From Tetracladium setigerum (Eukaryota; Ascomycota; Leotiomycetes; Helotiales), in NCBI GenBank assembly GCA_031472005.1, contig PZJY01000010.1, forward strand, positions 434,001-498,000: a DNA stretch of 64,000 nucleotides, read 5' to 3'. Made by a program: the position numbers and the translations under genes. Under the pieces are notes generated by a model. The model had not been told where the DNA came from, searched no databases, and worked only from the letters and a program-made list of their open reading frames with translations. Of the stretch, positions 12,601 through 26,100 are shown piece by piece (the first letter of the stretch is position 1; every line of letters starts with the position of its first letter).

Positions 12601-15600
12601 ACTCGGGAAAAGGAAAATTAGGCTGGGGGAATTAAAGTGGGTAGAATAAGCATCTTGTCTGACTAGTAGCAGACAATTTGCCTCTTATCTTTTACCGCCT
12701 TTCTCAGCAGGAATTTCGTGTTTGATTTTGTGATGCGCTTACATCAGACCAGATCGCATGTGCAATCGTCAGTTTTATCTTGCAATTCTCCTCCATCTAT
12801 TAGTCTGTTGAGATGCGGAGAGATGGGGGTGATCGTTGTTGTTTACCTCGTTTAGGAATGAATCGAGAGTAGAGCCAAGTATTGCATAGTAAGTGTGTTC
12901 ATGGTTTTTGTTTCGACTAGATCTTCACACTAGAAAAGGTTGGCAAAACTGATTTACAGTACCTTTCTTACCTACGGAAGTACCCACTCTGTCATTCGTT
13001 TGTGTGAAGCAAGTCGGAAGCTACAGTAAGCAGTCCTGTCCGGAGTATCGTATTATTGCCGTGCCATGCCATGCCATGCCATGCCTAAAAGTACTGGTAC
13101 AAAAACAGCAGCGAAACCAAACAAAACAGGATCCGCGTATGCGCAAAACGGTGCTTGCTGTTCCTATTCCTGCGCTGGTTTGGAACAGTACTACTTGCTC
13201 ACTATCAAAGCGCGGGACGTTTTGTTACATACTGTAGGTACTTACGATAAAAACTCGGAAGGACGCGCCAGATCGGTCCCCAAACAACAAGTCTCACTTG
13301 ACTCTGTTTCTCTCTCAGACCATCAATCAGCATTTGCCCATCATCAATGCAAGTGATCTGACTTGGACGTTTTGCAACATGTTTCCTAGACCGCCGTCTC
13401 TCTTAAATCTCACTTTCCGGTTTCCTCCTCGCCTGTGCTTTGAGTCTCAGATCAGTGCTCTCTCTGCACCGTTTGGCAGCTATTTCTTGGCGAGTCATGC
13501 CCATCATTGCTTTGAGGACCGGCCGGGAGAACAATTATGGAGTTTGTGGGGTTTTTGATAATCTTTGAGGCTGAGATTTTCTGCCACCGATTGATTGATT
13601 CGATTCTTGAGCTTGGACGACAGATAATGCTGGAATGTTGCCCCGTATTTATTACTTCGCACAATTGTCGGAAATAAGACCAAACCCAAGAACCACAAGC
13701 TGTTCCTGTTCCCGAACGACGACTGGCTCTGGTGCATGAAAAGTAACATTTGACCGAGGTGAAAGAAAAAACTTCTTTCCTTTGCACCGAGGAAGCGCCT
13801 GGTCTTCTTTGCCTCCATGAACCGATTTATGGAGTAATGTAAGCATTTGAAAATCGGTGAGTACTGTACGGGTGTTGAAGAAGAATGGAACACAAACGAA
13901 CGCATGTGAATGAGATAAAGATCTCTTTTTCAGCCTCATCGGATGAACCTGTTGGATTGAGAGTAGTACTGCTGTAGCCAGCGCCACAAAAACAAAAAGT
14001 GCTTGATATTGACTCTTCATTCTTATTTCCTCCTCCCTCACTCTCAGTGGTGCGCATCTCAGAACCAACCGATTATCCGGCGTCCTGCCCGGTCAAAAGG
14101 GGGGAAAATGCCGGAGAGTACAGTACGGTCAGCACCCCCGTATCTTTCCCTCATCATTCTACGGAGTCCTTGATGGATCATGAAAGTATCCACACGAGTC
14201 AGAGTCTTGGGTTTTGGTCCCCCTTTGAAGCGGGTTTCGGCTTTTTGACCGAGCGAGCGAACTGAGATGAGGAGGGATGTGATCATGGACGCGGGAGGCA
14301 TAGCGCCAAAAACGCAATCGTCAATAATTGAATCGTTGGTGGATCGACGAAGGGATGTTGTAAGGGTAAGGGTAAGGGTAAGGGTGTGTGCTTGCTGTCA
14401 AACAACAACCCTCCCTTCCTCTGGACTTGCGATATGCCGAAATAATGTGGATTGTGGGGTTACAGGTTGACGAAGAGGTGACGGCGAAGTAGTAGAACTA
14501 GTGGGTGGGTTGATGGAGAAATTCATGCAGTTGGCAAAGGTCTGGAATATACCTTATCCGTAAAGTAAGTCAGAGTAGCAGGGGATATAGAGTGCATTAT
14601 GCTCTGATACTCACCACAACCTAGACATTTCCCTGCTTTGGTATGTTGAATTTTGAATATGAATTCTGTTCATTGAGGGTGTTCTGAGGGTTTGGATGGA
14701 AGGAGGTGTGGCCGATGTCGCTTTGGCGGGGTTGTGTGGAGGGACTTATCCGGAGGGGGGGGGGGAATCTGGAGAAGCAATAGGAGACTATGACGACGAA
14801 TCGATCCAATTCCATGATGTTGGATCATGGCATGACATGGCTATTCAGAAAAAAGAAGAGGTAAGTCGTTTTGAATTTAGCCGTGTTAATTGAAATGCAA
14901 GAGGGTGCAGGTGGGCGAATGCATGGTGATCATTCTGACTTGCTTGGATTTTTGATAGTATGTGTGTGATATTGGACTGGGCCTTGCGTTGGGATGGGCA
15001 ATGAGGAGGTATGTATGAGTAACAAATAGCGGTGGGGGCTATATTAATGTGTGTTATTTGTCAAGAGTAGATTTTTGATTCTTTCATTGGTATACATGTA
15101 GGTTGTGTGCCATAATGAGGTTGTCTAGTTGGTGCGCATACCCCACGATATCTTCACATTTTCAACCACACTAGGCTGGTACATGCAGTCTTGAAGACGA
15201 GTAGAGCGGCATCTAGGCCATAGACTACTAGCCTTTGAAAATTATTTTCTAGAGAGCAGAAAAGATGAAGTGAAAATTGCAAAATAAATATGATTGCCCG
15301 CATGACAGGAAGAAAATAAAAGATCAACGACAAACTGGGAGTTAAATGCCGATAATAAAAGGGAAAACCCCCGAGAATACCTAGAAAAGACTAAGGTCTC
15401 ACCGCCTATGACAACCTTTAGTGACAAAAAGCAAACTTGAATGCCAATACTCAAGATTTGATGTCTCTGTGAACTTGGACGAGTGTGAAGCGGAAACAAC
15501 ACCGGAACTAACGAGAGCAAGAAAAAAAGCATACACTCACACGCATTGGCATGAAAGTATGATATGTAACCAAATGCTCAGTCCGTGGTAGCGCATAATA

Positions 15601-18600
15601 TAAAATGAGGCGGGCCGTGGAAGGTTTTGGTGCCGGAATTCTTGCCGTGGGATGATATCCCCATCATCTTTCAAACTTGACCCCACAAATGATTTGCGTA
15701 CTCGTCTCGCTCGTTTACGAATGTGTTTGCGAACGTCTGGTACTTTCCTTCAAGTTCCACGACGGATCCTGTGTCGGCCGCCTTTCCGCGCCTGAATACT
15801 GAAGGTATACGCACGAGTTTGAGTTTGTCGTCGAGTCAAGAATTAACCACAGACTGAAGTTTGGGGTGCATGGCGTGTGCATCGCCCTAGCGTAGATCCC
15901 GGATCTAGAAGTTGTCGTTTCGTAGAGAACATAGCCTTTGTGGGGGAAGTTGGAGAAGGTTAGAAAGTCTGAAGATCTTTCCTTTTGGCGGGGAGTGAAT
16001 ACGTACTCTTTCAACCCCACCACCATCGGTATATGACGGGCGCGCATGCAAAGTTGCAAGTCATGATGCAGAAGCGGTCAGGTATGCCTTGCTTGCCTGG
16101 TGGACAGCAAAGCATACAACACCACTGCTGCATTATTCTGCCTCACTTTCACCACCAGAACTGGGCAGCATTAGTTATCTGGGGTCCAAGACAGCGGTGT
16201 GGAGTGCTGGACCAGTGATGTTGAGTGAGTGCCGTCGGACAAGCGCTTCTCAGCCTCGTTGCGTTGTTTCACTCAGCAGGAAACATATTCGGTGAGAGTT
16301 ATCGCGACACAGGGGTCTTTCGATGAGAGAAGCAGACCACTTAGGTTCGATAAAGACGTCGGCGTGTAGCTGTAATCATCGTGGCTGATCATTGATGTGG
16401 GGATGGATAGTTTTGCGTTGATGATGTGTACCCCACGTTTCCGAGGTTTCGTAATGCTTCAATACGGTGTTAGGGAATGAACCTTGCTGTGACTGTTGGT
16501 TGGAGAAGGTTACCTTATGGGAGATGGGGAGATGGGTTTTGTGCATGAAAGAAGAACTCGCTGTAGGATGTCGTTCTCAGGTCCAAGCGGTTGGCATTGT
16601 TTCCATGTTCGAACCGCTGGGATAAATTTGGATCGTATGTCGTTATTCAGCTGGGGGCAAAGAGTAAGCGACAGCCGGTTGTAAAGATGGTTGGTGATGA
16701 TGACAACGAGTGAGAGTGATGATTGAGCGCTGTGTGTAAGGAAGACGATAAGGCGGTGTTGACCGAAGATCGTACAGAACTTTTTGCTTCTTCGATTCAA
16801 CAAATGACCTCTTTCATTCACCGCTGGTATCTCACGATAACCCTCTCTCCAAATTCCATCTACGATGGAGACAGTTCATTACAGTATTATCAAAAGCCTA
16901 CTCGTACAGTACTTACTTACGACTGCGTTTGGCTAATTTTCAGACACAGATTGCGTCTTCGATTGGCAATAGCATGTAATATTGCCCCTTTAGGTTTAAG
17001 CCTGTACGCCCTGACGGAGCATATCTCACCCACTTTCTCCCCACCTCACCAAGCTCCAGGGGGTTGTGGTGAAAAAGAAAAAAAATGCCCCATAGACTGG
17101 GGTGGATTTCGGGGCAATCGGGGAAATTGAGGGAAGATATTGAATCAAAGAATGCAGATATCGTGGAGAATTATAGGGTTTGAGGAGATGAGAAGTAGCA
17201 AGATAGCAGCTTGAGCACATTCCAGTGCAAACTCTATGCACCTTCTCAACTCGCGAGTCAACTTCCTTTGCCCGGGCGACATTGGTCCTGTCTAGCCCTG
17301 TCACGCAAGCTTCCCCAAACCCCATATTATTTGCGTCACACAAGTCAGGCACCTGGGCTTCCAGTGTGCGATGTGCACTAAGGGTTTTTCTTATCAGAGG
17401 CTAGGACGAGAAGGTCCATAGCCTTTTGGGCTCGGTGATGAAAGCAAGGCTAGAAGGAAGAGAACAGACTTCCAGCTTTTGGGCGAATGAGCGCCAAGTT
17501 CTCCGCGCTCTTCCTCTGGAGGGTCGAGTTGCAGTGCCAACAAAAGCAAGAGAGTCCGGATGTCTGAGATAAGCGAGGAGGATGGTTGAGGCAGAGGAAG
17601 GTCAAAATAATACGTTGACGGTAAACTTGACGAGAGTAGTAAATGTACTGTACAGGAGTACTGCAGTCGAAGTACATCAAGGTACTGTACTTCTACTGAA
17701 CTGCTGTCCGGAGTACATGAAGTGATTGCTGAATCCGGAACCGACACTGCACTTGGAACAACCGACAATCCCGATTTAGCTCCTATCTTTTGCCCCAGAC
17801 GTTCCCGATCGAGGTAAGGCGAACTGACTCTCTCACGACGAAGTCTCGCCGGCTTCTCCACACGCGGCCAATTGTTCCCGGCACGCTCATGCTGCTAAAG
17901 ACACGCACCCAAAGGGCCAAAAGGCCAGGGGAGTGCCGGAGTAGTAGAATGTAGGTGGCCCTTCACCACTGCGGTATAGTAGGTTGTGTTGTTCACGCCC
18001 TGCTTGGGTATTGATCGGTGTCTCTCTCTCCTTGCTCTCGTAGAGGATGAAGGAAGTTGTAGTATTGTAGTTGAGTGTTGAATGATAAGATCGATCTCAG
18101 AGAAATATTGAATTGGACTCCTGAGAGTTGAGGGTGAACGGGGCGGGTGCTGTTGTTCGATGCTATTATTGGTGGTAACTGTGTCGAGAAAGAAAGAAAG
18201 AAATGAAGCCTAGTAGATGTTTAGCGTCCGCCTCTAGCCTGGCTGGGTAATTCTTTCGGTTTTAGTTTTAGTTTTTTTTTTTGGCTCCTGCCTCCCCAGT
18301 GCCCAGTGCCCACTGCCCTGTCTCTGCCTCCCACGCTCGCCCCAAAGAAAAATGCCCACCCACTCCCACATAATAACCCACATACCCACACCCACACATC
18401 TTCTCCAAGTCAGGTCGAGAGAGAGCGAGAGAGATCAGATCCACCCCCAATTCGTATAAGGAGGCACACACCCCCCTCTCGGCACATCTGCCTGCCCTTA
18501 GAATTTTGGAAGTTTACTCGATCTCACAATCCACGACAACATCAACACCAACAACACTTCAACACTTCAACCCAACAACACTAGAACACCACAATACTTC

Positions 18601-18815
18601 ACATCCTCCTCCTCGACATCCTCACCGTCTATCCTCACCCAAAACTACCAACAACAAAAACGTTCCACAACTCTCTATCCGATCGTTGTCAACAACGTCC
18701 GGACTCCACCGAGCACAAGCGAGAAATATAACAACATTATATTTCCCACACAACCACCTTTGTCGATCCAGTAGAAGTTCCTGAGATTATCGATCTTCGC
18801 TGCGGCGGCATTCAC
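6607..18815. other. 12 kb gene-poor region upstream of cre1
   Basis: I find no protein gene here that I would defend. Open frames of up to 264 codons occur (for example 8145-8939 minus) but lack domain-like composition, introns or good starts. Features seen: an (ATGCC)n tract at 13061-13085, (TAAGGG)4 at 14361-14384, a run of about 11 G at 14755-14765, and many GTAC/TACTGTA-rich stretches (for example 11041-11070 and 17640-17690). The last kilobase before 18815 is CT- and CACA-rich and is probably the cre1 promoter and leader. Long non-coding transcripts are possible but not shown. Confidence 0.5.
13061..13085. repeat. (ATGCC)n microsatellite
   Basis: About five tandem ATGCC/TGCCA units in non-coding sequence. 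A simple repeat; no function is proposed. Confidence 0.8.
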
Positions 18816-20140
18816 ATGCAACGCGCATCATCTGCAGTGGATTTTTCCAGTCTACTGAATCCACAGCCAGAAAGCAACCCCCCAAGGCAACATCCTTTGT
18901 CGCAGTTGGAGAGGGAACAGGAGGCAGCCCGAAACAAGTTGGCAGAGATCCAACGATTACAAAGAGAAGCAGAAATGGCCGCTGTCAGTATGATGCCCCC
19001 CATGATTGGGGTCAACATGACGACCGACAAGATCTGCCCCGACCTTATAAGTGTCCTCTCTGCGATAAGGCTTTCCACCGCCTGGAGCACCAAACGAGAC
19101 ACATTCGCACACATACAGGAGAGAAACCACACGCTTGCCAATATCCAACCTGCACAAAGCGATTTTCGAGATCTGACGAGTTGACTCGACACTCGAGGAT
19201 ACACAACAACCCCAACTCAAGAAGGAGTAACAAGAACCAACCAGGTGTGCAACAAATTGGTCACAACGGCGCCTTAGAACACGGCTCATCCATGGCTCAA
19301 ATGATGCCACCACCCAATATCAACATGACAAGATCAGCACCAGCATCTGCAGTTGGCTCGCCGAATGTGTCTCCTCCACATTCCTTCTCCTACGCTTCCC
19401 CAATGTCCTCGGGTCTCAACCCATACATGCACCGAAGTCTCGGAGGAAGCCCAAACAACGGGCCAAGTCTCGATATCAACCTTCTCGCGACCGCAGCTAC
19501 TCAGGTTGAGCGAGAGAGCACTACAGCAACACATCTCCCTCACCACTCAAGCTCGAGACATCACCCATACTACAGCCACTCGAGTCACAGCAGCAGAAAT
19601 CACCTCCCATCTCTCTCAGCCTACTCCATGTCTCGTTCAACTTCTCACGAAGGAGACGACCACTATGCGCATCGACACGCAAAGCGCTCGAGACCCAACT
19701 CGCCCAACAGCACTGCTCCTTCTTCGCCAACCTTCTCCCACGACTCTTTGTCGCCAACGCCTGACCACACTCCTTTGGCCACTCCTGCACACTCTCCAAG
19801 GTTAAGACCCTATGGTGGAGGATTTGATCTCCCTACAATTCGCCACCTCACTCTTGGACACACACCTGCGCTTGCTCCTATGGAACCCCAACATCTTGAT
19901 GGTCAATACCATGCTGCGAATCCAACCCCCCCAGCAGCTGCGACATCCGCACCAAGACTGGGTCTCTCCATCAGCGACATCATGTCTAAATCTGACGGAA
20001 CACAAAGAAAACTCCCTGTCCCTCAAGTCCCTAAAGTTGCTGTTCAAGATATGCTGAGTGATGGACCTGGATTCCACGCAAGTGGACAAAGCAGCGCCGC
20101 TGGCAGTATTGCAGGAGGCGATTTGATGGACCGATCATGA
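18816..20140 (+). CDS. cre1: Carbon catabolite repressor CRE1/CreA, frame broken at a C6 run
   Basis: Intronless. The start MQRASSAVDFSSLLNPQ is typical of the family. Two C2H2 fingers follow at residues about 80-132: CPLCDKAFHRLEHQTRHIRTH, linker TGEKPHA, then CQYPTC with KRFSRSDELTRHSRIH, ending in NNPNSRR. The C-terminal half is Ser/His/Pro-rich with the conserved LPTIRHLTLG, LGLSISDIM and final GGDLMDR blocks. The zinc fingers lie one frame away from the start: a single base is missing around the C6 run at 18996-19001. With seven C the reading becomes MMPPHDWGQHDDRQDLPRPY and the protein is 441 aa, the usual CreA length. CreA binds SYGGRG sites and represses genes for alternative carbon use when glucose is present. 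The frame break is very unlikely to be real in such a key regulator. Confidence 0.93.
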
Positions 20141-23100
20141 TTTTCGAGCTGGAGGAACGTAATACATGAAATCGCCTGATGGCATTGGAACTCGACAGTA
20201 TCGACTCGAGGAGACTTTCTCCACTTTTACGGCCGCCAACATTGTCTCGCAGCAATGGTTTTGATTCTCTACCTTATGAGAATCGGTGTAAATATAGGAC
20301 AGCGCGCACGATAGACTTTTTTGCTTGTTTATTCGAATGGTGGAGAAGACCTGACCTGAACGAAGAGGATGGGATTTTATGACTTTCTTTCGTTTCTATG
20401 ATGTTATTGATTTTTTTTCTCTCCACACAAACTCTGTTGCAGTACTATTTGCTCTTTTCAACAATTCTATAGACTTGGTTTGGGGTCGGGATTATGGGAC
20501 GGAAACTGGCCAGGGGACTGGGATGGGGCAAATCACAGGAGTACTTTTTGGCAGAAGCGATCATTTGGGGACGAAAGGATGAATGAATCGAGAGTGCATT
20601 AATAGCTATTGTCTTGTTACCTTTGCCTACCTCTTTTTTTTGATGTGTTTGTGTCTATCAGTTACTGTTTCTTGCGGGGTGGTTAACTTTAGCTCTCTGC
20701 TTCTTACATTTCCTCCACTCCTGATGGAAGTTCGGTCTGGAACATAGATAGGACTCTATTTGGTGTGTGTTGGAACAAATTCAAACTATGACATTCAACC
20801 TCATCATGTTCATTCATTCCTTTCACTTCGCCTCAGTTGCTGCACTGTGACTTGCGCAGTGAAATGACCTTGTGATACATTACGCTTTGATTGTCAAAAT
20901 TGTGTGTGTGTGTCTGTGTGGGTGGGGGTCCTGAATGACTGACTGACTGACCTGACCGCTCTCAAGTACGTACCTCATTTACCAAATGACTTTTCTTTCT
21001 CCCTATTTTCCTCACAAGCAAGAATCACATCCCACGATCGCGTGACCCACGAAGAAAATCTAAAACATGTTCACTACTGTCTACAACCAACTAACTATCC
21101 ACAATAATCGTTTGTGTGTGTCCCCCAAAAAAACCTCTAGACTTTCTGCTACTCTTGCTCTATTACCAATTTTACCACATCACATCGCTCTCGCATACAA
21201 AAGGGGGTATGCAAAGTGTACCCCACGATCCAACCACGCCCCCTCCGCTTCCCCTTCTTTCTCTTCCCCGTGCCGTACATACATATCTTTATTGTTATAC
21301 CCTGTTTGCCCGCAACCGCTCGTACCATGATAACCATTCCCATACCATTTTCCCCATTCATCCCCACATTCCAATGTTCCACCACCACCAGTTAGCAAAG
21401 TCATACCTAACTAACACCAACCACGCCGGCCACCTAGCCAGCCAGGGCATCCGGGGAAGCAAGATCAAGCCGTGTGTAAGCAAGTAAGGAGCAAGTACGG
21501 AGGTACTTTCTCTGCACAATCACGCCACAAAAGATCGCTTAGAGTACAGGGAAACTATCCATCAAAAGGACCTTCCTCCTAGGAGGAAAAATAGCTATAA
21601 ATAAATTTAATAAACCCGGAGGAGAAATTTTGAAGGTCTTTAAGAAGACGGCTGTTAAATGGATTGATATGGAAGAGCATAGATAGGGTTCATGGACGGT
21701 ACGGAGTAAATAGAGATGGGGACGGACGGGATGGAATACGGAGATACTGTACGTATAGCACTGTTCTCGCGGCCTCGGCACGGCGGTTCTTTTTTTTTCC
21801 CCTTTCGTATTTGATCTGAGCTGGGATGTTGTTGGGTTTTCATGTGAGCTTTTTGAGGGGAACCTGGTCGGTTCAGTCTGGTTGTTAGTGTTGTTGGGTT
21901 TGGTGTATATTTGTGTGTGTGTGTTGAGGAAAGGGATGTTGGGTTTGGGTACCTATGTTTTGGATTTTGGCTTATCTTGATGCTAAGATATTTAACTATT
22001 GTTGATACAGGAAAGCTTGGAGAGAAGAAACAGAAATTTTTGTCTTCCCCATTATTGCTACTTTACATTGTTTTAACCCGTTGCGTACCCAAAGTGCCAT
22101 CCAGCTCATCCTTCTCACACAAAAGCTACCTCCGCACAACACATCGTGATCAGTAATAAAAATTCTATAATTTTAACTTTCTCTCTCCTTCTTCCGCGTC
22201 TTTCCTTCTCAAAGCGGAACAACAGAATAGCTAGCTAGCTGTACTACATACAACAACTGCACGCGCGTGGGAAGTGCAAATCCCATGGCTTCCGCGTGTT
22301 CTTGTCGCTTGCTTGTATGTAGAGTACATTTACAGTACGCGAGACGAAACGTTTTTGAGCTGAGGTCGTATTTGGCCGGTATGTAACAGTATGCAGGTCG
22401 GTTGTCGCAAAACTTTAATTGATATCGTCGTCAGTAACAGCAAGCAAGCATATGTGTCTTTTTTACACCCCAATTCAAAGAAGCAAAAGCTGCCGAGCCG
22501 AGGCGAGAGCGGGAATGAGATCAAATTAAAAAACTAGATCGGGATCGTGGGGATTCTCCTCCATCCAACCTCAATCCAATAACTATAATCCCGAAAGTAT
22601 GCGAAATAAACAATAAAAAAACGAATATGCACATTCTAAAACGAGACATATCACCGAAACAGTGAGATGCTGAAAAATAAATAGAGTGCAGTGTGCATTT
22701 GCAAGTGTCTTGTTTCTCGGATGCTTGGATGCTTTGGATGTTTGGAATTGTGGATTGTGAGGTACTATAATTTAGAAACCCTAAATTAAATGATGACATT
22801 ACTTGCAGTTTTGCAATTCATTTATCGAGGATATTGCACTCTAATCTATTTGATCTACCGGTTCGTACTGTTTTGGGGCGTTGGATCCGAGGATTGCATT
22901 GGAATTTGTACCTGGTGATGTACTATTTAACCGATGGGGCTTTATTTGGCGGTGTTGCTGTTTTGAGTGTACAGTGCGTGCTGTGCTGTGGCATACATTG
23001 GACTTTTTTGTCGCAATTTCCATGAAGGAATATTTTCTACATTTCTGGATGTAGTGACTGGGATTGCCTATTCTCTTGGAGCTAGATCTCTTCCTCAGTT

Positions 23101-26100
23101 ACAGAAGTGTTGAGGGATCCTATGCATTTGGTGTGATGAGCTCCACGGGGTGGTCATAAGAGGTTGGGGAAGTGGGGCGGGGAAGTTCGAAAGGGCGGTC
23201 CGTACCGTGTTTCTTTCTTTTTTGGGGGACATGGTATCATGATGGGATCTCGGATCGTCAGAGATCTTTTACAAACACGGGATGAACTAAAGCAGGGAAC
23301 TTGATTTTGTATTTATTCGAAACGGGTATGTTTTAGTTCAGAAAGGGGGATGATGATGTTTGGATAGAATATGATGCTATTGCAAGCCTGAGGTCTGAAG
23401 TACTCAAACAAGATCTGTTTTTAGAGAGTAAACACGGAAAATCTCAAGGTCTGATACTCTTGTGAATACATATACTATTATCAGAGGCTTTAACTTTAGA
23501 ATGAAATGAATCATAAAAAGCAAACCGATCTCCTGATAGACAATATAAGAAGTGTTTACGAGGTCAGGGTGGCGCGGTAATCCAAATTTGGTAACTGTCG
23601 ATCATATGTTCTAGATAGACCTTATTTCCCCTCATTTTCAGATCCCTTCAAATCCCCGGAGGAAGTATCCATGCAATTCTCCGGTCAATCGTTCTTTTTT
23701 GCTTCATTATCGAATATTCCAAGAGAATTTTCAGCTTTGTACAATTCAGCACACTCGGGAGATCAAAGATTGTAGGTTTCCAGGGAACATGCACGGAGAA
23801 ACAATAATCCTTCTCAAATATATGCCATGGTATCCAAATCCCACGTCACAAAGTTCTCGGCAGCTGGGTCGTCGTTGAAAAAGGCGTCCCTTCGTCGGGA
23901 GGCTGAATCCACCATACAAGAAAACCATCTCAAAGATACAAGCGTGGGGTTGACAGCCATACCACAAAATATACTCTAAATATGATACCAGAAAATTGGC
24001 ACACAGTTGAAATAAGACTAACTGCATGCAAAAACACGAGGACAGCATGTCGAGAGACGGTGAGAATTGGTATAGATTACTTGCTGTACATACACTTCCG
24101 AGATTTCGTATCTTCTGGCCGAGAGTGAGAACTTTCGGGTCGGTAGTCGTGAGGAGGGTGTGTAGAGATGAGTTGAGGCTATTGTATACATATCGTGTGG
24201 CTTGGCTGAGCTTTCGGTGGTTGTGCTCTGGAGGTTGATGGATGGGCCGAAACGGGGAGCTAAGTTTGATGTCGGTAGTTCGGATGAGAAGTGCAGTACA
24301 GCGCAAACATGACGAGCATGAAGATTGAGTTTAGATCTTATTGTTTGGATGTGGTGATGTCTGAGAAAGGAAATGGGGGAAACATTTGGTCATTTTTGGT
24401 GGAGGATGATGGGATCGAGGATGGACTATCTTTCGGCATCTTCCGTTCGGTTGTCTGCCGACCGATAAAACGTCAAGATTAGAATCCAAGAAATAATTAT
24501 GCCAGCACATATCGGTTGTCAACTCTCCTCACTCATGATGGTGCCGAGATAGAAGGCGAGGAGGGACAAGCCCGAGATGAAGGCCTGGAGACTGCTCCAT
24601 CCCCCGTGCCAGGACAAATTCATTCTTGGTACATATCAATTAACAGGTCTGAAACGTCGGAACCATGATAGGTCCAAAGTACGACAAACCTTCAAACCCA
24701 CCATCGCGAAAGTCCAATTAAGCAAACGAGCAAGCGAGTTGGCAACGTCGTCAACCCCCGTCCATAACCTCTCCCGACGTCGCAAGCCACCTTAGCGAAC
24801 ACTCTAACAGCAGCTGTCGTGGAACTTGCCAACCTTTCAAGATATAGTGGTACTGTACAGTAGAGTACTATAACTTTGAGTGTCAGCTCATGCAAGCTCT
24901 CGATTGGAAATTCCAGGGAAGGGAAAGAGATGGTGTCCGGAAATCTGGTAACGGGTGGGGGAGAACGGGGTCACGTTCTTCCGCCACATATTAATTGAAG
25001 GGGACACGCTCCGGGCGAAGGTGGCACAGGATCCGAGTAGATGTTTCTTGGTAATTCTTTGGGATTTTGAATTACTGGGTAGGAGGTAAGGTGGAAGTGA
25101 TTGTCATGGACGGAGGCTTGGAACAGGAGAAGCGAATCGCCACTTGTACCACCATTGAAAGACTATCCGCTCTGCATTGCCCGAAGTTAAGGTTTGAGAC
25201 GAAAGAACCAATTGGATGATGAAGAACGAAAATCTCTTCTTGGTATGAGATGGATTTGGTGGCATTCTGAAGACAGGCTGGGGATAAACAGAAGTTGTGG
25301 CAAAGCGACAGTGCGCAATAGTAAAGAAATTTTACAATAGCACTTGAACTTATGGATAACAATAGATTGGAGGAGGCTGTATCAATATTATTTGCTTTTG
25401 ATTTGAAGTTGACAACAGTCAAAGATCTTAAACGGCAGCACAATCAACTTCCTGGAATACCTTCTCGGGACTATAGCTGTAACTCCAAAAGTCAAAGAAA
25501 GCTCGGAACTCGACCAAATTCAAAATAGGATTGCTAATATGCCCATCCACGTTATCAGGCGCAAGGACCAAACTTACCAAGATACCATAAATTAATAAAA
25601 CCATCACCTAAGTCCACCAAGACCCAAATAGACAACCACCTCCCCAGCACTCGCCCAAGGAACACACTTCAATTATATTAAGTCGGAACTCGCCGAGTCT
25701 TTAATTCGCATGCACTCCGTGACACCCAAAAAACGTGATACAAAACACCATTGACGTTTTCCATCCCGCAGAATAGAACCACCTCCTCCATTACCCCACG
25801 TTCTCGATCTGCGGGGACCGGACCCTATCTACTCGTGCCAACCATCCATCATGCCATATCCCAAAAATCACACAACCTTCTCTTCTCCCCCCCTCCCTTT
25901 CTTTCACGTCTTTGTTTTTTTGAAAAGGCGGTAAAGGGCAAGACCTTCTTTTTACGTACCTGCTTTCTGATCTTGTGCATCGGGTCGCAGGAAGGGTACA
26001 TCGACATCGCTGCCATGTACATTACTGTACCTTGTACAGTACATGTATACATGACATGTCCGCGCACTGCATCGCAGCGCAGTTGATCTTCCGCTGTATT

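Noticed and set aside
14361..14384. (TAAGGG)4, resembling a telomere repeat
   Set aside because: The fungal telomere unit is TTAGGG; TAAGGG is neither a permutation nor a reverse complement of it. Four units in internal DNA are an ordinary simple repeat.
23746..24306. 186-codon open frame on the minus strand
   Set aside because: No recognisable motif, signal peptide or family-like order; isolated in gene-poor DNA. A chance frame cannot be excluded.
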